Positions 45,820 to 54,929 are shown, counted from the first letter of the stretch. The stretch: DNA of 64,000 nucleotides from an uncultured Paracoccaceae bacterium (GCA_937864535.1 CALMJS010000025.1:44695-108694), one strand, 5' to 3'. The notes: a model not told the origin generated them from the sequence alone. Translations and numbers: made by a program.

Positions 45820-47120
45820 CACCACCCCTCTATCGCAATGATGCTCCGGGACAATTTCCGGCCTCATGGTATGCCGCGACGGCCACGATTCCGGATCGGC
45901 GGCCTGCGGTCTCGTCCGACCTTCGCGCCGATGTCGCGATTGTCGGTGCGGGCTATACCGGGCTGCATGCTGCGCTAGAGCTGCGCAAACACGGGCTGTC
46001 CGTCATCGTACTGGATGCACACCGCGCAGGCTGGGGGGCCTCTGGGCGTAATGGCGGTCAGGTCGGCAGCGATTTCAACAAGGGCCAACTCTGGCTAGAG
46101 GCCCGCGTAGGCCGCGACACCGCCAAATCGCTATGGTCCCTTGCGCAAGAGGCGGCGGGGATGGTGCGCGATTTTTGCACGCTCGCCGCGCCTCTCGCCC
46201 AGTACAAACCGGGGATCGCATGGGGACAGTATGACACCGATCTCTCGGACATACGGGCCGAGGTCGACCATCTGGACCGGCACTATCCCGGCCATGGCAT
46301 GACGGCGCTGGACCGCGATGGCATCCAAGCGCTGATCCGGTCAGAGAAATATAACGGCGGCACGCTGAACATGCAGGCGGGGCATATCCACCCGCTGAAT
46401 TATGTGCTGGCACTGGCTGCCGCCGCCGAAACTGCTGGCGCGGTGATCTATGAGGGGACAGAGGTTACCCGCCTCGACACAGGGGGGCGGGTCACGCTGC
46501 ATACCCCCGGCGGGCGCGTCACCGCGGATCACGTGATACTGGCGGGGAATGGCTATATCCGCGGACTGGCCACGGCCAATGATGCCCGCGTGATGCCGAT
46601 CAACAGTTTCATCGGCGCGACCGAGCCCTTGGGCGATCTGGCTGAGGAGGTCCTGACCCAAGACATCGCCGCCTGCGATTCGTCTTTTGTGGTCAATTAC
46701 TTTCGGCTCACCGCCGATAAACGGCTACTGTTCGGGGGGCGTGCGAATTATTCGCTGACCTTCCCCGCCGACATGGGCGGCGAGTTGCACAAACGCATGG
46801 TCGAGATGTTCCCGCAACTGGCGGGAACGCGCTTCAGCCACACTTGGGGCGGGACGCTGGGCGTCACGATGACCCGCCTGCCCTATGTGCGCGCCATCAC
46901 GCCAAATATCCTGTCGGCGGGCGGCTATTCGGGGCATGGGGTCGCGCTGGCGGGCCTCGCGGGGCGCGTCATGGCCGAGGCTGTCGCCGGTCAGGCGGGC
47001 CGGTTCGACACACTGGGGCAACTGCCGGTGCCACCGTTTCCGCTGGGACATTATGCACAGGAAACCATGCTGCCGTTGGCGATGACGTGGTTTACGTTGC
47101 GCGACAATCTGGGCATCTAG
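45816..47120 (+). CDS. FAD-dependent oxidoreductase (gamma-glutamylputrescine oxidase-like)
   Basis: A 434-residue DAO-family flavoenzyme with the FAD dinucleotide fold GAGYTGLHAALEL starting at Gly44 and a second GRNGGQVGSDFN block near 68-80; the C-terminal SAGGYSGHGVALAGLAG closes the FAD site. In the PuuA-PuuB-PuuC-PuuD pathway the oxidase PuuB acts on gamma-glutamyl-putrescine. Here no adjacent aldehyde dehydrogenase is present. Start coupled to the 83-residue gene by ATGA. Confidence 0.87.
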   Translation: MTPPLYRNDAPGQFPASWYAATATIPDRRPAVSSDLRADVAIVGAGYTGLHAALELRKHGLSVIVLDAHRAGWGASGRNGGQVGSDFNKGQLWLEARVGRDTAKSLWSLAQEAAGMVRDFCTLAAPLAQYKPGIAWGQYDTDLSDIRAEVDHLDRHYPGHGMTALDRDGIQALIRSEKYNGGTLNMQAGHIHPLNYVLALAAAAETAGAVIYEGTEVTRLDTGGRVTLHTPGGRVTADHVILAGNGYIRGLATANDARVMPINSFIGATEPLGDLAEEVLTQDIAACDSSFVVNYFRLTADKRLLFGGRANYSLTFPADMGGELHKRMVEMFPQLAGTRFSHTWGGTLGVTMTRLPYVRAITPNILSAGGYSGHGVALAGLAGRVMAEAVAGQAGRFDTLGQLPVPPFPLGHYAQETMLPLAMTWFTLRDNLGI

Positions 47121-47199
47121 CCGCCTATCCCGATAGTTTCGTAGAAATGTCACAGTTTCTATGTTAGGAAACCCCGAAATAAGTTTTCGGGAAATCCAA

Positions 47200-48387
47200 A
47201 TGACGCTACCGCCAAACGTCTATGACGCCGAACCGATCCCAGAGGCCGCATTGGCCGAAGTGACGCGCATTCTGTCCTCTGGGGACCTGTTCCGCTACAC
47301 CAACGAAAATTCGCCGGTGCAGCTACTGGAACAGGAATTCGCGGCGTTCCTCGGATCGAAATACGCGCTGGCCGTGTCGTCCTGCTCGGCGGCCCTTTTC
47401 TTATCGCTCAAGGCCCTTGGCCTGCCGCGCGACGCGCGTGTTTTGATCCCGGCCTTTACCTTTGCCGCTGTGCCGTCGTCGATCATACACGCCGATTGCA
47501 TCCCGGTTCTGTGCGAATGCAAAGACGATTACCGCATCGATCTGGACGATTTCCGGGCCAAGCTGCCCGACGTGCAGGCAGTAATCATCAGCCACATGCG
47601 CGGCCACACCAGTGACATGGACGCGATCATGGAGGCCTGCGATGAGGCAGGGATTCCGGTCGTCGAAGACGCGGCACATAGCCTTGGCACGACGTGGCAT
47701 GGCCAGAACATTGGCACCATTGGTAAAATCGGCTGCTTTAGCTTTCAGAGCTATAAACTGCTGAACGCCGGCGAAGGCGGGATCATGGTCAGCGATGACC
47801 CCGATCTGATCGCCCGCGCGGTGATCATGTCCGGCGCCTACGAACACAACTGGGCGAAAAACATGGGCCTGAAAGAGGCCTATGAGCGCTGGCAGAACCA
47901 GTTGCCGCTGTACAACGTGCGTCTGAACAACCTCTCCGCCGCCCTGATCCGCGCGCAACTGCCCGAAATCCCGCGCCGCGTGCAGGATGGACGACGCAAC
48001 CACGATCACGTGGCGGCAAAGCTCAATAGATCCGCCTGGATTTCCGTGCCGGAAAAACTGGCTGCGGAAAACCGTGCGCCGGATTCGATCCAGTTCAATC
48101 TGGTGGGCATGGGCGACAACGCCGTGAAATCCTTTGCCGAGGCAGCCGCCCAGCGCGGGATCAAGGTGCAGGTGTTTGGCCGCAGCCGCGACAACGCCCG
48201 GGCGTTCTGGAACTGGCAATTCCTGCCGGAACAGGTCGACCTGCCGCAAACCCGCCAGATGCTGATGAACGCCTGCGATGTTCGGCTACCGGCGCGCCTG
48301 ACCCTCGAGGAATGTGACCTCGTCGCCGGGGCGCTGATCGACGCCGCCGAAGAGGTGATGGGCCAGCCCCTCGCCTACGGCACCTGA
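47200..48387 (+). CDS. DegT/DnrJ/EryC1/StrS-family aminotransferase
   Basis: A 395-residue PLP enzyme of the DegT class: the cofactor contact region SSCSAALFLSLKALG near 60-74, catalytic-site VVEDAAHSLGTTW near 154-166, and the Schiff-base lysine in FSFQSYKLLNAGEGG (Lys186). Such enzymes transaminate keto-sugars or related carbonyl compounds; amino donor and acceptor unknown. An ATG 13 codons upstream is in frame, but the family-like start is MTLPPNVYDAEPIPEAAL. Same strand as the amine operon, 79 bases downstream. Confidence 0.85.
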   Translation: MTLPPNVYDAEPIPEAALAEVTRILSSGDLFRYTNENSPVQLLEQEFAAFLGSKYALAVSSCSAALFLSLKALGLPRDARVLIPAFTFAAVPSSIIHADCIPVLCECKDDYRIDLDDFRAKLPDVQAVIISHMRGHTSDMDAIMEACDEAGIPVVEDAAHSLGTTWHGQNIGTIGKIGCFSFQSYKLLNAGEGGIMVSDDPDLIARAVIMSGAYEHNWAKNMGLKEAYERWQNQLPLYNVRLNNLSAALIRAQLPEIPRRVQDGRRNHDHVAAKLNRSAWISVPEKLAAENRAPDSIQFNLVGMGDNAVKSFAEAAAQRGIKVQVFGRSRDNARAFWNWQFLPEQVDLPQTRQMLMNACDVRLPARLTLEECDLVAGALIDAAEEVMGQPLAYGT

Positions 48388-48488
48388 ACGGCCAAGGCCG
48401 CCGGACATCGCCGCGCGATCATCGCCCGCCGCCGTCAACGGCGCGGGCGATCCCGGCAAGGCGGCGCGCCTGGGGGCCAGCCGGGCAT

Positions 48489-48539
48489 ACAGCCCTGCGG
48501 GCTGTGGCCTCCGGCGGAGGTATTTGGGGAAAGATGAAA
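48489..48539 (-). repeat. 3'-end palindromic element, copy D (short form)
   Basis: On the minus strand directly after the 5-FCL stop: TTTCATCTTTCC, CCAAATACC, palindrome CCTCCGCCGGAGG, then ACAGCCC/GGGCTGT. It fills the convergent gap with the DegT gene. Confidence 0.78.
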
Positions 48540-49088
48540 TCAGGGCTCAATAATGCCCTGTTCGGTCACAATCAGATCTAAAGGCTGATCTGTGGCCTCG
48601 AGCGGGAGATCGGGGTCCTCTTGGGCAGCAAAGGCAAAGCCGATGGCCAAGGTCGCGCGGCGGGCGCGCAGTTGTTCGAGGGTGCGGTCATAAAAGCCGC
48701 CGCCATAGCCCAGACGCCCGCCCTGACGCGAAAAAGCGACCAGAGGAACGATGAGGATTTCCGGCTCGACCCAGTCGCCTGCCTGAGGGATCAGGGCGCG
48801 AAACGGTCCTTCGATCATCGCGCAGCCCGGTTCCCATCGCCGAAATTGCAGCGGCGTCGCAGGGGCCATGATCACCGGCACGCCGACGGGCCCATGGGCA
48901 GCGCATTCCTCCATGGCGGGGAGCGGGTCGATTTCTGTGCGCATCGGCATGTAGCCCGCCACCGGAACCCCGCGATAGCCGGCGAGCACCTCTGACAGAT
49001 GGGCGGCAGAGGAGAGGCCAGCCTCGAAGGCCAGTTTCCTGCGGGCAAACGCAGCGGCGCGGGCGGCAGATTTGATCTCTGGGGTCAT
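48540..49088 (-). CDS. 5-formyltetrahydrofolate cyclo-ligase
   Basis: Converts 5-formyl-THF to 5,10-methenyl-THF with ATP. The 182-residue protein has the N-terminal KSAARAAAFARRK with the Lys/Arg phosphate-binding block, PVAGYMPMRTEIDP, and the C-terminal GGRLGYGGGFYDRTL nucleotide-binding loop (about 133-147). Usual length. Start overlaps the mgtE stop by 4 bases, so the two are co-translated. Confidence 0.93.
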   Translation of the reverse strand: MTPEIKSAARAAAFARRKLAFEAGLSSAAHLSEVLAGYRGVPVAGYMPMRTEIDPLPAMEECAAHGPVGVPVIMAPATPLQFRRWEPGCAMIEGPFRALIPQAGDWVEPEILIVPLVAFSRQGGRLGYGGGFYDRTLEQLRARRATLAIGFAFAAQEDPDLPLEATDQPLDLIVTEQGIIEP

Positions 49089-50461
49089 AGAAGCATTACC
49101 GATGCCAAACCAAGGAAGGCAAAGAACCCGACGACATCCGTCACCGTGGTCACAAATGCGCCAGAGGCCAGCGCCGGGTCAATGCCTGCCTTTTCCAATG
49201 CCACGGGAACCATGGTCCCCGCGAGGCCGGCAACGACCAGATTGATGACCATTGCGGCGGCCAGCACGACACCGAGCATCATCGTATCGAACCAGATCCA
49301 GCCGATCGCCCCCATCACCACCGCAAAGACAAGGCCGTTCACCAGCCCGACCAAGAGTTCGCGCCGGATCACCCGCCAGACGTTGCTACCGGTGAGGTCG
49401 CGGGTGGCGATCGCCCGCACCGCCACTGTCAGGGACTGCGTCCCCGCATTGCCGCCCATCGACGCCACAATGGGCATCAGCACGGCCAGCGCGACCAGTC
49501 CCGAAATCGTGGTCTCGAACAGGCCGATCACCAAAGACGCCATAATCGCCGTCGCGAGGTTGACTGCCAGCCATGGCAGGCGCTGTTTGGTGGTGTCGAT
49601 CACCGTATCGGACAGGCTGCCTTCGCCGACGCCAGCCAGACGCAGGATGTCTTCTTCGTGTTCCTCGTCCAGAAGGGTCATGGCGTCGTCGATAGTGATC
49701 ACACCGACCAGACGGCCATCATCATCAACCACCGGGGCGGAAATCAGATGGTAGTGGTTGAACGCATGGGCCACATCGGCGGCGGTATCCTCGACGTGAA
49801 AGGTGCGAAAGCTGTCTTCGACCAGATCGCGCAGCGGCACCTCGCGGCGGGCGGACAGAATACGGCCCAATGTGACGTAGCCGACGGGATTGATGCGGAT
49901 ATTCACCAGCACCACGTGGTAGAACTGGTCGGGCAGTTCCACGTCAGAACGCAGGTAGTCGATCGCCTCGCCCACAGTCCAATGTTCGGGGACATGGACC
50001 ACCTCGGACTGCATGTGGCGGCCAGCGGATTCCTCGGGATAGGCCAGAGCCTTTTCGACGGCGACGCGTTCGGGACCTTCGAGAACCTCGAGAACCGCCT
50101 CTTGCTGTTCTTCGTCGAGGTATTCCACGAGGTCGACAACGTCGTCGGATTCCAGCTCGCGCACGGCCTCGGCCAATTCGGCGGGGGCGAGGGATTCGAT
50201 GATTTCTTCCCGAATCCCCTCGTCGAGTTCGGACAGGATGTCCCCGTCCATCCCGCCCTTCCAGACCGAAAGGAGATCGCGGCGATCGCGGGGGTCGATC
50301 TGTTCGATCAGGTGCGCAATGTCGGCCGGATGCAGCGGATCGAGCAGGTGATCCACCTGATCGGTATCGCCTGCCTCGACCGCCTCCAGAACTTCGTCGA
50401 CAAGGCTCTCGGTGACACCAAAGGCCTCTTCGTCGTCGATCTGTTCGAGTTGTTCGGCCAT
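49085..50461 (-). CDS. mgtE: magnesium transporter MgtE
   Basis: A 458-residue magnesium channel: an N-terminal acidic superhelical domain (residues about 20-140), two CBS domains (about 145-265, with HWTVGEAIDYLRSD and DDAMTLLDEEHEED) that sense intracellular Mg2+, and a C-terminal pore with five helices (LPWLAVNLATAIMASLVIGLFE onwards, and the family GGNAGTQSLTVAVRAI). The ATG at 50461 is preferred; a TTG upstream is not. Divergent from guaD. Confidence 0.94.
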   Translation of the reverse strand: MAEQLEQIDDEEAFGVTESLVDEVLEAVEAGDTDQVDHLLDPLHPADIAHLIEQIDPRDRRDLLSVWKGGMDGDILSELDEGIREEIIESLAPAELAEAVRELESDDVVDLVEYLDEEQQEAVLEVLEGPERVAVEKALAYPEESAGRHMQSEVVHVPEHWTVGEAIDYLRSDVELPDQFYHVVLVNIRINPVGYVTLGRILSARREVPLRDLVEDSFRTFHVEDTAADVAHAFNHYHLISAPVVDDDGRLVGVITIDDAMTLLDEEHEEDILRLAGVGEGSLSDTVIDTTKQRLPWLAVNLATAIMASLVIGLFETTISGLVALAVLMPIVASMGGNAGTQSLTVAVRAIATRDLTGSNVWRVIRRELLVGLVNGLVFAVVMGAIGWIWFDTMMLGVVLAAAMVINLVVAGLAGTMVPVALEKAGIDPALASGAFVTTVTDVVGFFAFLGLASVMLL

Positions 50462-50573
50462 GTCGCACCCCCGGTCGTTCGGGCCCAAAATACAAATCCT
50501 AAACAGGGCCGCAACCGCCCCTTGGTGAAAATCCCCGATTTACGGCAACGGATTCGCATCATAGTCTGCTGCC

Positions 50574-51866
50574 ATGCAGCACAAATTGATCCTTGGCCAA
50601 ATTCTCTCTCACTCCGGGAACCCGTTTTCCAAAGAATGGCAATCTGTTAGCCATTTTAGCGCCCGAGGCGGTGTCTTAATTGCCAATGGCAAAATCCAAC
50701 GCATCGGCGAGGCGGATGACCTGCGTCGGGACCATCCCGACGTGCCTGTCATGGACTATGCCCAAGGATTGATCATCCCCGGCTTTGTCGATGCGCATAT
50801 GCATTACCCGCAGACCGGGATCATCGCGTCCTGGGGCAAGCAGCTCATCGACTGGCTGAACACCTATACCTTTCCCGAGGAATCGCGGTTTCACGATCCG
50901 GCCTACGCGGAGCAGATCGCGGGGCGCACGCTCGATCTGGCGCTTGCGCACGGGACGACCACGCTGACCAGTTTTTGCACCATCCATCCGGCCAGTGTTG
51001 ACGCATTTTTTGACGCGGCGGCGCAGCGCGGAATGGCGGTGGTGGCGGGCAAGACCTGCATGGATCGCAACGCGCCGGACAGCCTGCGCGACACTGCCCA
51101 GAGCGCCTATGACGACAGCAAGGCGCTGCTGACCAAATGGCATCGGCGTGGCCGCGCCCGCTATGCGATCACACCGCGGTTTTCGCCGACCTCGACGCCG
51201 GATCAACTGGCGGCTCTGGGTGCGCTCTGGTCGGAATTTCCGGACTGCCTGATGCAGACCCATCTGAGCGAGCAACTGCCAGAGATCGACTGGGTCAAGG
51301 GGCTCTTTCCCGACGCGCGGGACTATCTGGACACCTATGAGCAGTTTGGCCTCTTGGGCGCCAAGGGCCTCTATGGCCACGCAATTCACCTGACGGAGCG
51401 CGAGATTGCCCGCCTGTCCGAGGTCGGTGCCGCGGTGGTGCATTGTCCGACCTCGAACAGCTTTATCGGATCGGGGCTGTTCGACCTGATGGGATTGGCG
51501 CAGACACAGGTGCGCATCGGACTAGCCACTGACACCGGTGGCGGGTCATCGTTTTCCATGCTGCGCACCATGGCTGCGGCCTATGAGATCGGTCAACTGC
51601 GCGGGGTGGCAATCCATCCCAGCCAGTTGCTCTGGCTGGCGACCGCCGGTTCAGCCGAGGCGCTGCATATGAGCGGGCAAATCGGCTGTCTGGCTCCGGG
51701 GGCCGATGCCGATCTGACGGTTCTGGACCTCGCCTCGACGCCAGCGATTGCGCAGCGCAGCGCCCGCGCCGAGAGTATCTGGGATACGCTGTTTTCCACC
51801 ATCATGATGGGGGACGACCGCGCCATCCGCGCCACCTATGTCGCGGGCGACAAACGCCACGGTTAG
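50574..51866 (+). CDS. guaD: guanine deaminase
   Basis: Metal-dependent amidohydrolase that deaminates guanine to xanthine. The 430-residue protein has the metal-site motif DAHMHYPQ (His75, His77), the guanine deaminase landmarks GTTTLTSFCTIHPAS and THLSEQLPE, CPTSNSFIGSG, and a metal-binding Asp in LATDTGGGSSFSMLRTM (split). Length and start match GuaD. It converges on the 8-oxoguanine deaminase gene with a 4-base overlap of the stops. Confidence 0.93.
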   Translation: MQHKLILGQILSHSGNPFSKEWQSVSHFSARGGVLIANGKIQRIGEADDLRRDHPDVPVMDYAQGLIIPGFVDAHMHYPQTGIIASWGKQLIDWLNTYTFPEESRFHDPAYAEQIAGRTLDLALAHGTTTLTSFCTIHPASVDAFFDAAAQRGMAVVAGKTCMDRNAPDSLRDTAQSAYDDSKALLTKWHRRGRARYAITPRFSPTSTPDQLAALGALWSEFPDCLMQTHLSEQLPEIDWVKGLFPDARDYLDTYEQFGLLGAKGLYGHAIHLTEREIARLSEVGAAVVHCPTSNSFIGSGLFDLMGLAQTQVRIGLATDTGGGSSFSMLRTMAAAYEIGQLRGVAIHPSQLLWLATAGSAEALHMSGQIGCLAPGADADLTVLDLASTPAIAQRSARAESIWDTLFSTIMMGDDRAIRATYVAGDKRHG

Positions 51867-53191
51867 ACCATCAGGCGGCGCGCAAGGTCATTCTGGCGGC
51901 GGATCGTGTCCGGCAGGTCGATGCTGACCACCTCGCCGCTCTCGACGATCTGGCGGCCTTCGACAAACAGATCACGCACCCGGGTCGGTCCAGCCAACAA
52001 CAGGGCAACCGGGTCCCAGCTCCCTGCGGCTTCGATCCCGCGCATATCCCAGATCGCCAGATCGGCGCGATAGCCGGGCGCGATCTGGCCGCAGTCATGC
52101 CGTCCGAGAACCTCTGCCCCGCCGCGCGTTCCGATCCAGAGCGCCTCTCTCGCGCTCATCGCGTCGGCCCCCAGTCGGACCCGCTGCAACAGCATGGCCT
52201 GACGCGCCTCGGACACCAGATTGCCGACATCATTGCTGGCAGAGCCGTCAACGCCCAGCCCGACCGGCACCCCCGCATCCCGCATCTCGCGCAGCGGGGC
52301 AATTCCGGACCCGAGACGGCAATTCGAACAGGGGCAATGGGCAACCCCGGTGCGGGTGCTGGCAAAGAGGTCGATCTCTTGGGTGTCGAGTTTCACACAA
52401 TGTGCGTGCCAGACATCGGGGCCGGTCCAGCCCAGATCCTCGGCGTATTGGCCCGGTCGACAGCCGAACTTGGCCAGAGAATAGGCAATATCCTCGTCGT
52501 TTTCCGCCAGATGGGTATGGAGCATCACGCCCTTGTCCCGCGCCAGAATGGCCGCGTCACGCATCAGATGGCGGCTGACGGAAAACGGCGAACAGGGCGC
52601 GATTCCGACCCGAACCATCGCCCCTTCGGACGGATCGTGGAACTCATCGACCACACGGATGCAGTCCTCGAGGATGGCGGCCTCGTCCTCGACCAGACTG
52701 TCGGGGGGCAATCCGCCATCGGATTCGCCGATCGACATCGACCCGCGTGTCGGATGAAACCGCATCCCGATGTCCTGCGCGGCGGCAATCGTGTCGTCCA
52801 GCCGCGCCCCGTTCGGATAGAGATAGAGGTGGTCGCTGGTCAGGGTACAGCCCGACAGCGCCAATTCGGCCAAACCGACAGAGGCCGAGACATACATCTC
52901 TTCGGGGCCAAAGCGCGACCAGATCGGATAGAGCGTTTTCAGCCAGCCAAACAGCAGCGCATCCTGACCACCGGGCACGGCGCGGGTCAGGGTCTGATAG
53001 AGGTGATGGTGCGTATTGACCAAACCAGGTGTCACCAGACAGTCCTGCGCGGACACCACACGCGCATCGGATGCGATCAACCCCTGCCCCACAGCGGCAA
53101 TGACGCCACCCTCGATCAGAATATCGCCCTGAAATTCGCGCCCGTCATCGTCCATCGTGATAATGGTCGCGCCCTTGATCAATGTCTGCAT
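51863..53191 (-). CDS. 8-oxoguanine deaminase-like amidohydrolase
   Basis: A 442-residue amidohydrolase (ATZ/TRZ-like). Metal site NTHHHLYQTLTRAVPGGQ (His61 and His63), an intervening GVMLHTHLAENDEDI block, AHCPCSNCRLGSG and the Asp in GVDGSASNDVGNL. The NTHHHLYQTLTRA and LFGWLKTLYPIW blocks are those of characterised 8-oxoguanine deaminases of Pseudomonas. It could instead act on isocytosine or other aminopurines. The start at 53191 matches MQTLIKGATIITMDDDG. Confidence 0.85.
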   Translation of the reverse strand: MQTLIKGATIITMDDDGREFQGDILIEGGVIAAVGQGLIASDARVVSAQDCLVTPGLVNTHHHLYQTLTRAVPGGQDALLFGWLKTLYPIWSRFGPEEMYVSASVGLAELALSGCTLTSDHLYLYPNGARLDDTIAAAQDIGMRFHPTRGSMSIGESDGGLPPDSLVEDEAAILEDCIRVVDEFHDPSEGAMVRVGIAPCSPFSVSRHLMRDAAILARDKGVMLHTHLAENDEDIAYSLAKFGCRPGQYAEDLGWTGPDVWHAHCVKLDTQEIDLFASTRTGVAHCPCSNCRLGSGIAPLREMRDAGVPVGLGVDGSASNDVGNLVSEARQAMLLQRVRLGADAMSAREALWIGTRGGAEVLGRHDCGQIAPGYRADLAIWDMRGIEAAGSWDPVALLLAGPTRVRDLFVEGRQIVESGEVVSIDLPDTIRRQNDLARRLMV

Positions 53192-53242
53192 GTCTGGCCC
53201 CGTTTTCCCCAGACTTAGCCAACCCATTTCAGCAGGCAAAGC

Positions 53243-53551
53243 CTATTCGGCAGCGTGATCCAACTGCGCATGGCGGAAAACCGAAATGGTGCTGAATTTT
53301 TCAGACTTGCACACAAAACTTTGGCGCAATTCATCCATCAGGGCATCGCCGGAGCGGATGAATTTCTTCATATCGGCCAGAGTCGCACAGCCGACGCGCA
53401 CAATCACCGACCCTTCGGCATCGAGCAGGACCTCGACCTCGGCCAGTTTGGACATGTCGACGAAGTGTTCAAATTTTTCGACGAAAAAAGCGGCGGCAAG
53501 CTTGGCATTCGCCTGAGTGCCCAGTTTGACCGTGTAGATCCGATAGAACAT
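53243..53551 (-). CDS. small conserved hypothetical protein
   Basis: A 102-residue protein with a beta-alpha-beta layout (MFYRIYTVKLGTQANAKLAA, EVEVLLDAEGSVIVRVGC, MKKFIRSGDALMDELRQ) that resembles dimeric alpha/beta-barrel (NIPSNAP/ABM-like) proteins. I cannot place it in a family. It stands 51 bases upstream of the 8-oxoguanine deaminase gene on the same strand and may share its transcript. Confidence 0.65.
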   Translation of the reverse strand: MFYRIYTVKLGTQANAKLAAAFFVEKFEHFVDMSKLAEVEVLLDAEGSVIVRVGCATLADMKKFIRSGDALMDELRQSFVCKSEKFSTISVFRHAQLDHAAE

Positions 53552-53660
53552 GCCCGCCCTTTGCTCTGATCAGGTTCCAGAGGTTGTCAGACCATTGGAC
53601 GGCACAATTCGATCGGCGTCTATCCCGGCTAGTCCGATGGACCCCGGCTCTATCCACACG

Positions 53661-53683
53661 AAAATGCCGCCCCGAGGGGCGGC
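53661..53683 (-). terminator. rho-independent terminator of the Bax-inhibitor-like gene
   Basis: On the minus strand GCCGCCCC and GGGGCGGC pair around two bases, followed by ATTTTCG (53664-53660). It lies 25 bases after the stop. Confidence 0.8.
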
Positions 53684-53708
53684 CTGATCGGTGTCGATGT
53701 CCGGTCTG

Positions 53709-54446
53709 TTATTCGCGATTGCCGAAGAACTGGAGCAGGAACATGAACATGTTGATGAAGTCGAGGTAGAGGTTCAGCGCCCCCATCACGGCGGACTTGG
53801 CCAGCCATTCCTGATCCATCGAATAGGCGTGCTGCAGGTAATCCACCTTCAGGCGCTGGGTGTCATAGGCGGTCAGACCCGCAAAGATCAACACGCCCAG
53901 CAGCGAGATGCCAAAGTGCAGCGCCGACGAGGCGATGAAGATGTTGATGATCGAGGCGACCAGCAGACCGATCACGCCCATGATCAGGAACGAGCCCATA
54001 CCCGACAGGTCCTTCTTGGTGGTGTAGCCCACCAGCGACAGGCCCGCGAAAGAGATCGAAGTGATCAGGAATACCGTGGCGATCGACATGCCGGTGAAGG
54101 CCGCGAAAATCCACGACATCGACAGACCCATCACGGCCGCATAGGCGTAGAAGAACAGTTGCGCGCCGGCAGCCGACAGACGGTTCAGCGCCGCGCCAAA
54201 GAAGAACACCATGCCCAGAGGAGCGAACATGACGATCCAGCCCAGAATGTTGGGCTTGAGCGTCATCGGGTCACGCAGGAGCGAGAACAACGCGTCGTTC
54301 GACCCCATCGCCCATGCCACAAGGAACGTCAGCAATGTGCCGACGGACATGGTCGCGTAGACCTTGTTCATGTGGGCACGTAGGCCCTGATCGATAGCAG
54401 CAGTCCGCGTGCCAGCGGAAGCGCGCATCGTGCGAAGATCAGCCAT
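53709..54446 (-). CDS. Bax inhibitor-1/YccA family membrane protein
   Basis: A 245-residue integral membrane protein with about seven helices. The N-terminal cytoplasmic part (ADLRTMRASAGTRTAAIDQGLRAHMNKVY) is followed by helices including TLLTFLVAWAMG, VMGLSMSWIFAAFTGMSIATVFL and SLLGVLIFAGLTAYDTQRLK; the AYDTQ block with an acidic residue is the family signature near the sixth helix. YccA-type members interact with FtsH; exact role here unknown. Confidence 0.9.
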   Translation of the reverse strand: MADLRTMRASAGTRTAAIDQGLRAHMNKVYATMSVGTLLTFLVAWAMGSNDALFSLLRDPMTLKPNILGWIVMFAPLGMVFFFGAALNRLSAAGAQLFFYAYAAVMGLSMSWIFAAFTGMSIATVFLITSISFAGLSLVGYTTKKDLSGMGSFLIMGVIGLLVASIINIFIASSALHFGISLLGVLIFAGLTAYDTQRLKVDYLQHAYSMDQEWLAKSAVMGALNLYLDFINMFMFLLQFFGNRE

Positions 54447-54563
54447 TTGAAACCTCCAAAGCGTTGGTATTTGCCGCATCTAAAACACGGCTTTGCAAGG
54501 AATATGGGCAACGACCCCAGAGGCTTCAAGATGTTTGGCAGGAGAAAGCGCCGAAAATTGCAA

Positions 54564-54815
54564 TTAGTCGCGGAACCAGCCGCGCGGTGCGCCCCACCGC
54601 AGGCGCTCGGCCTCGCGGTCGCGCTGTTCGGGCGACAGTCCGACATCCAGCAGTGCCGTGGCGTCGAGATCCATCAATTGCCGCCGCATTTTGCGCGCCT
54701 GCCGGACCTCTGCCAGAGCCCTGGCCAGCCGCAGCGCCCCACGGCCAAGGCGCTGTTGAACCGACAGAACCGGAGCCACACCCATCGAGATCGAAGACAC
54801 AGAAACATCCGCCAT
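54564..54815 (-). CDS. DUF1127 domain small protein
   Basis: An 83-residue protein with a C-terminal DUF1127 helix pair (RKMRRQLMDLDATALLDVGLSPEQRDREAER, read as RQLMDLDATALLDVGLS), rich in Arg and Leu. The best-known relatives are small RNA-binding proteins of Rhodobacter induced by stress. It is divergent from the LysR gene at 54930 and may be that regulator's target. Confidence 0.82.
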   Translation of the reverse strand: MADVSVSSISMGVAPVLSVQQRLGRGALRLARALAEVRQARKMRRQLMDLDATALLDVGLSPEQRDREAERLRWGAPRGWFRD

Positions 54816-54929
54816 AACCAGTCCTTTCGTGATATGTGATCAGTGTTTGTTCAATGATCTTGATATGACACAGGCCAACAGTTATTGATAATGAATGATT
54901 GCTCACCTCAGCATCACAGGAATTGATGA
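54816..54929. promoter_or_regulatory. divergent promoter region between DUF1127 and LysR genes
   Basis: 114 AT-rich bases containing several TGAT/ATCA repeats and a TTATTGATAA palindrome near 54881-54891. LysR regulators bind palindromes in such divergent gaps (T-N11-A type), so control of the DUF1127 gene from here is likely; no specific box is proven. Confidence 0.5.

Noticed and set aside
49658..50650. 330-codon plus frame opposite mgtE
   Set aside because: mgtE has all expected domains on the reverse strand; the plus frame is His/Gln/Gly-rich without structure.
52097..53218. 373-codon plus frame opposite the 8-oxoguanine deaminase
   Set aside because: Arg/His/Gln-rich shadow; no ribosome site.
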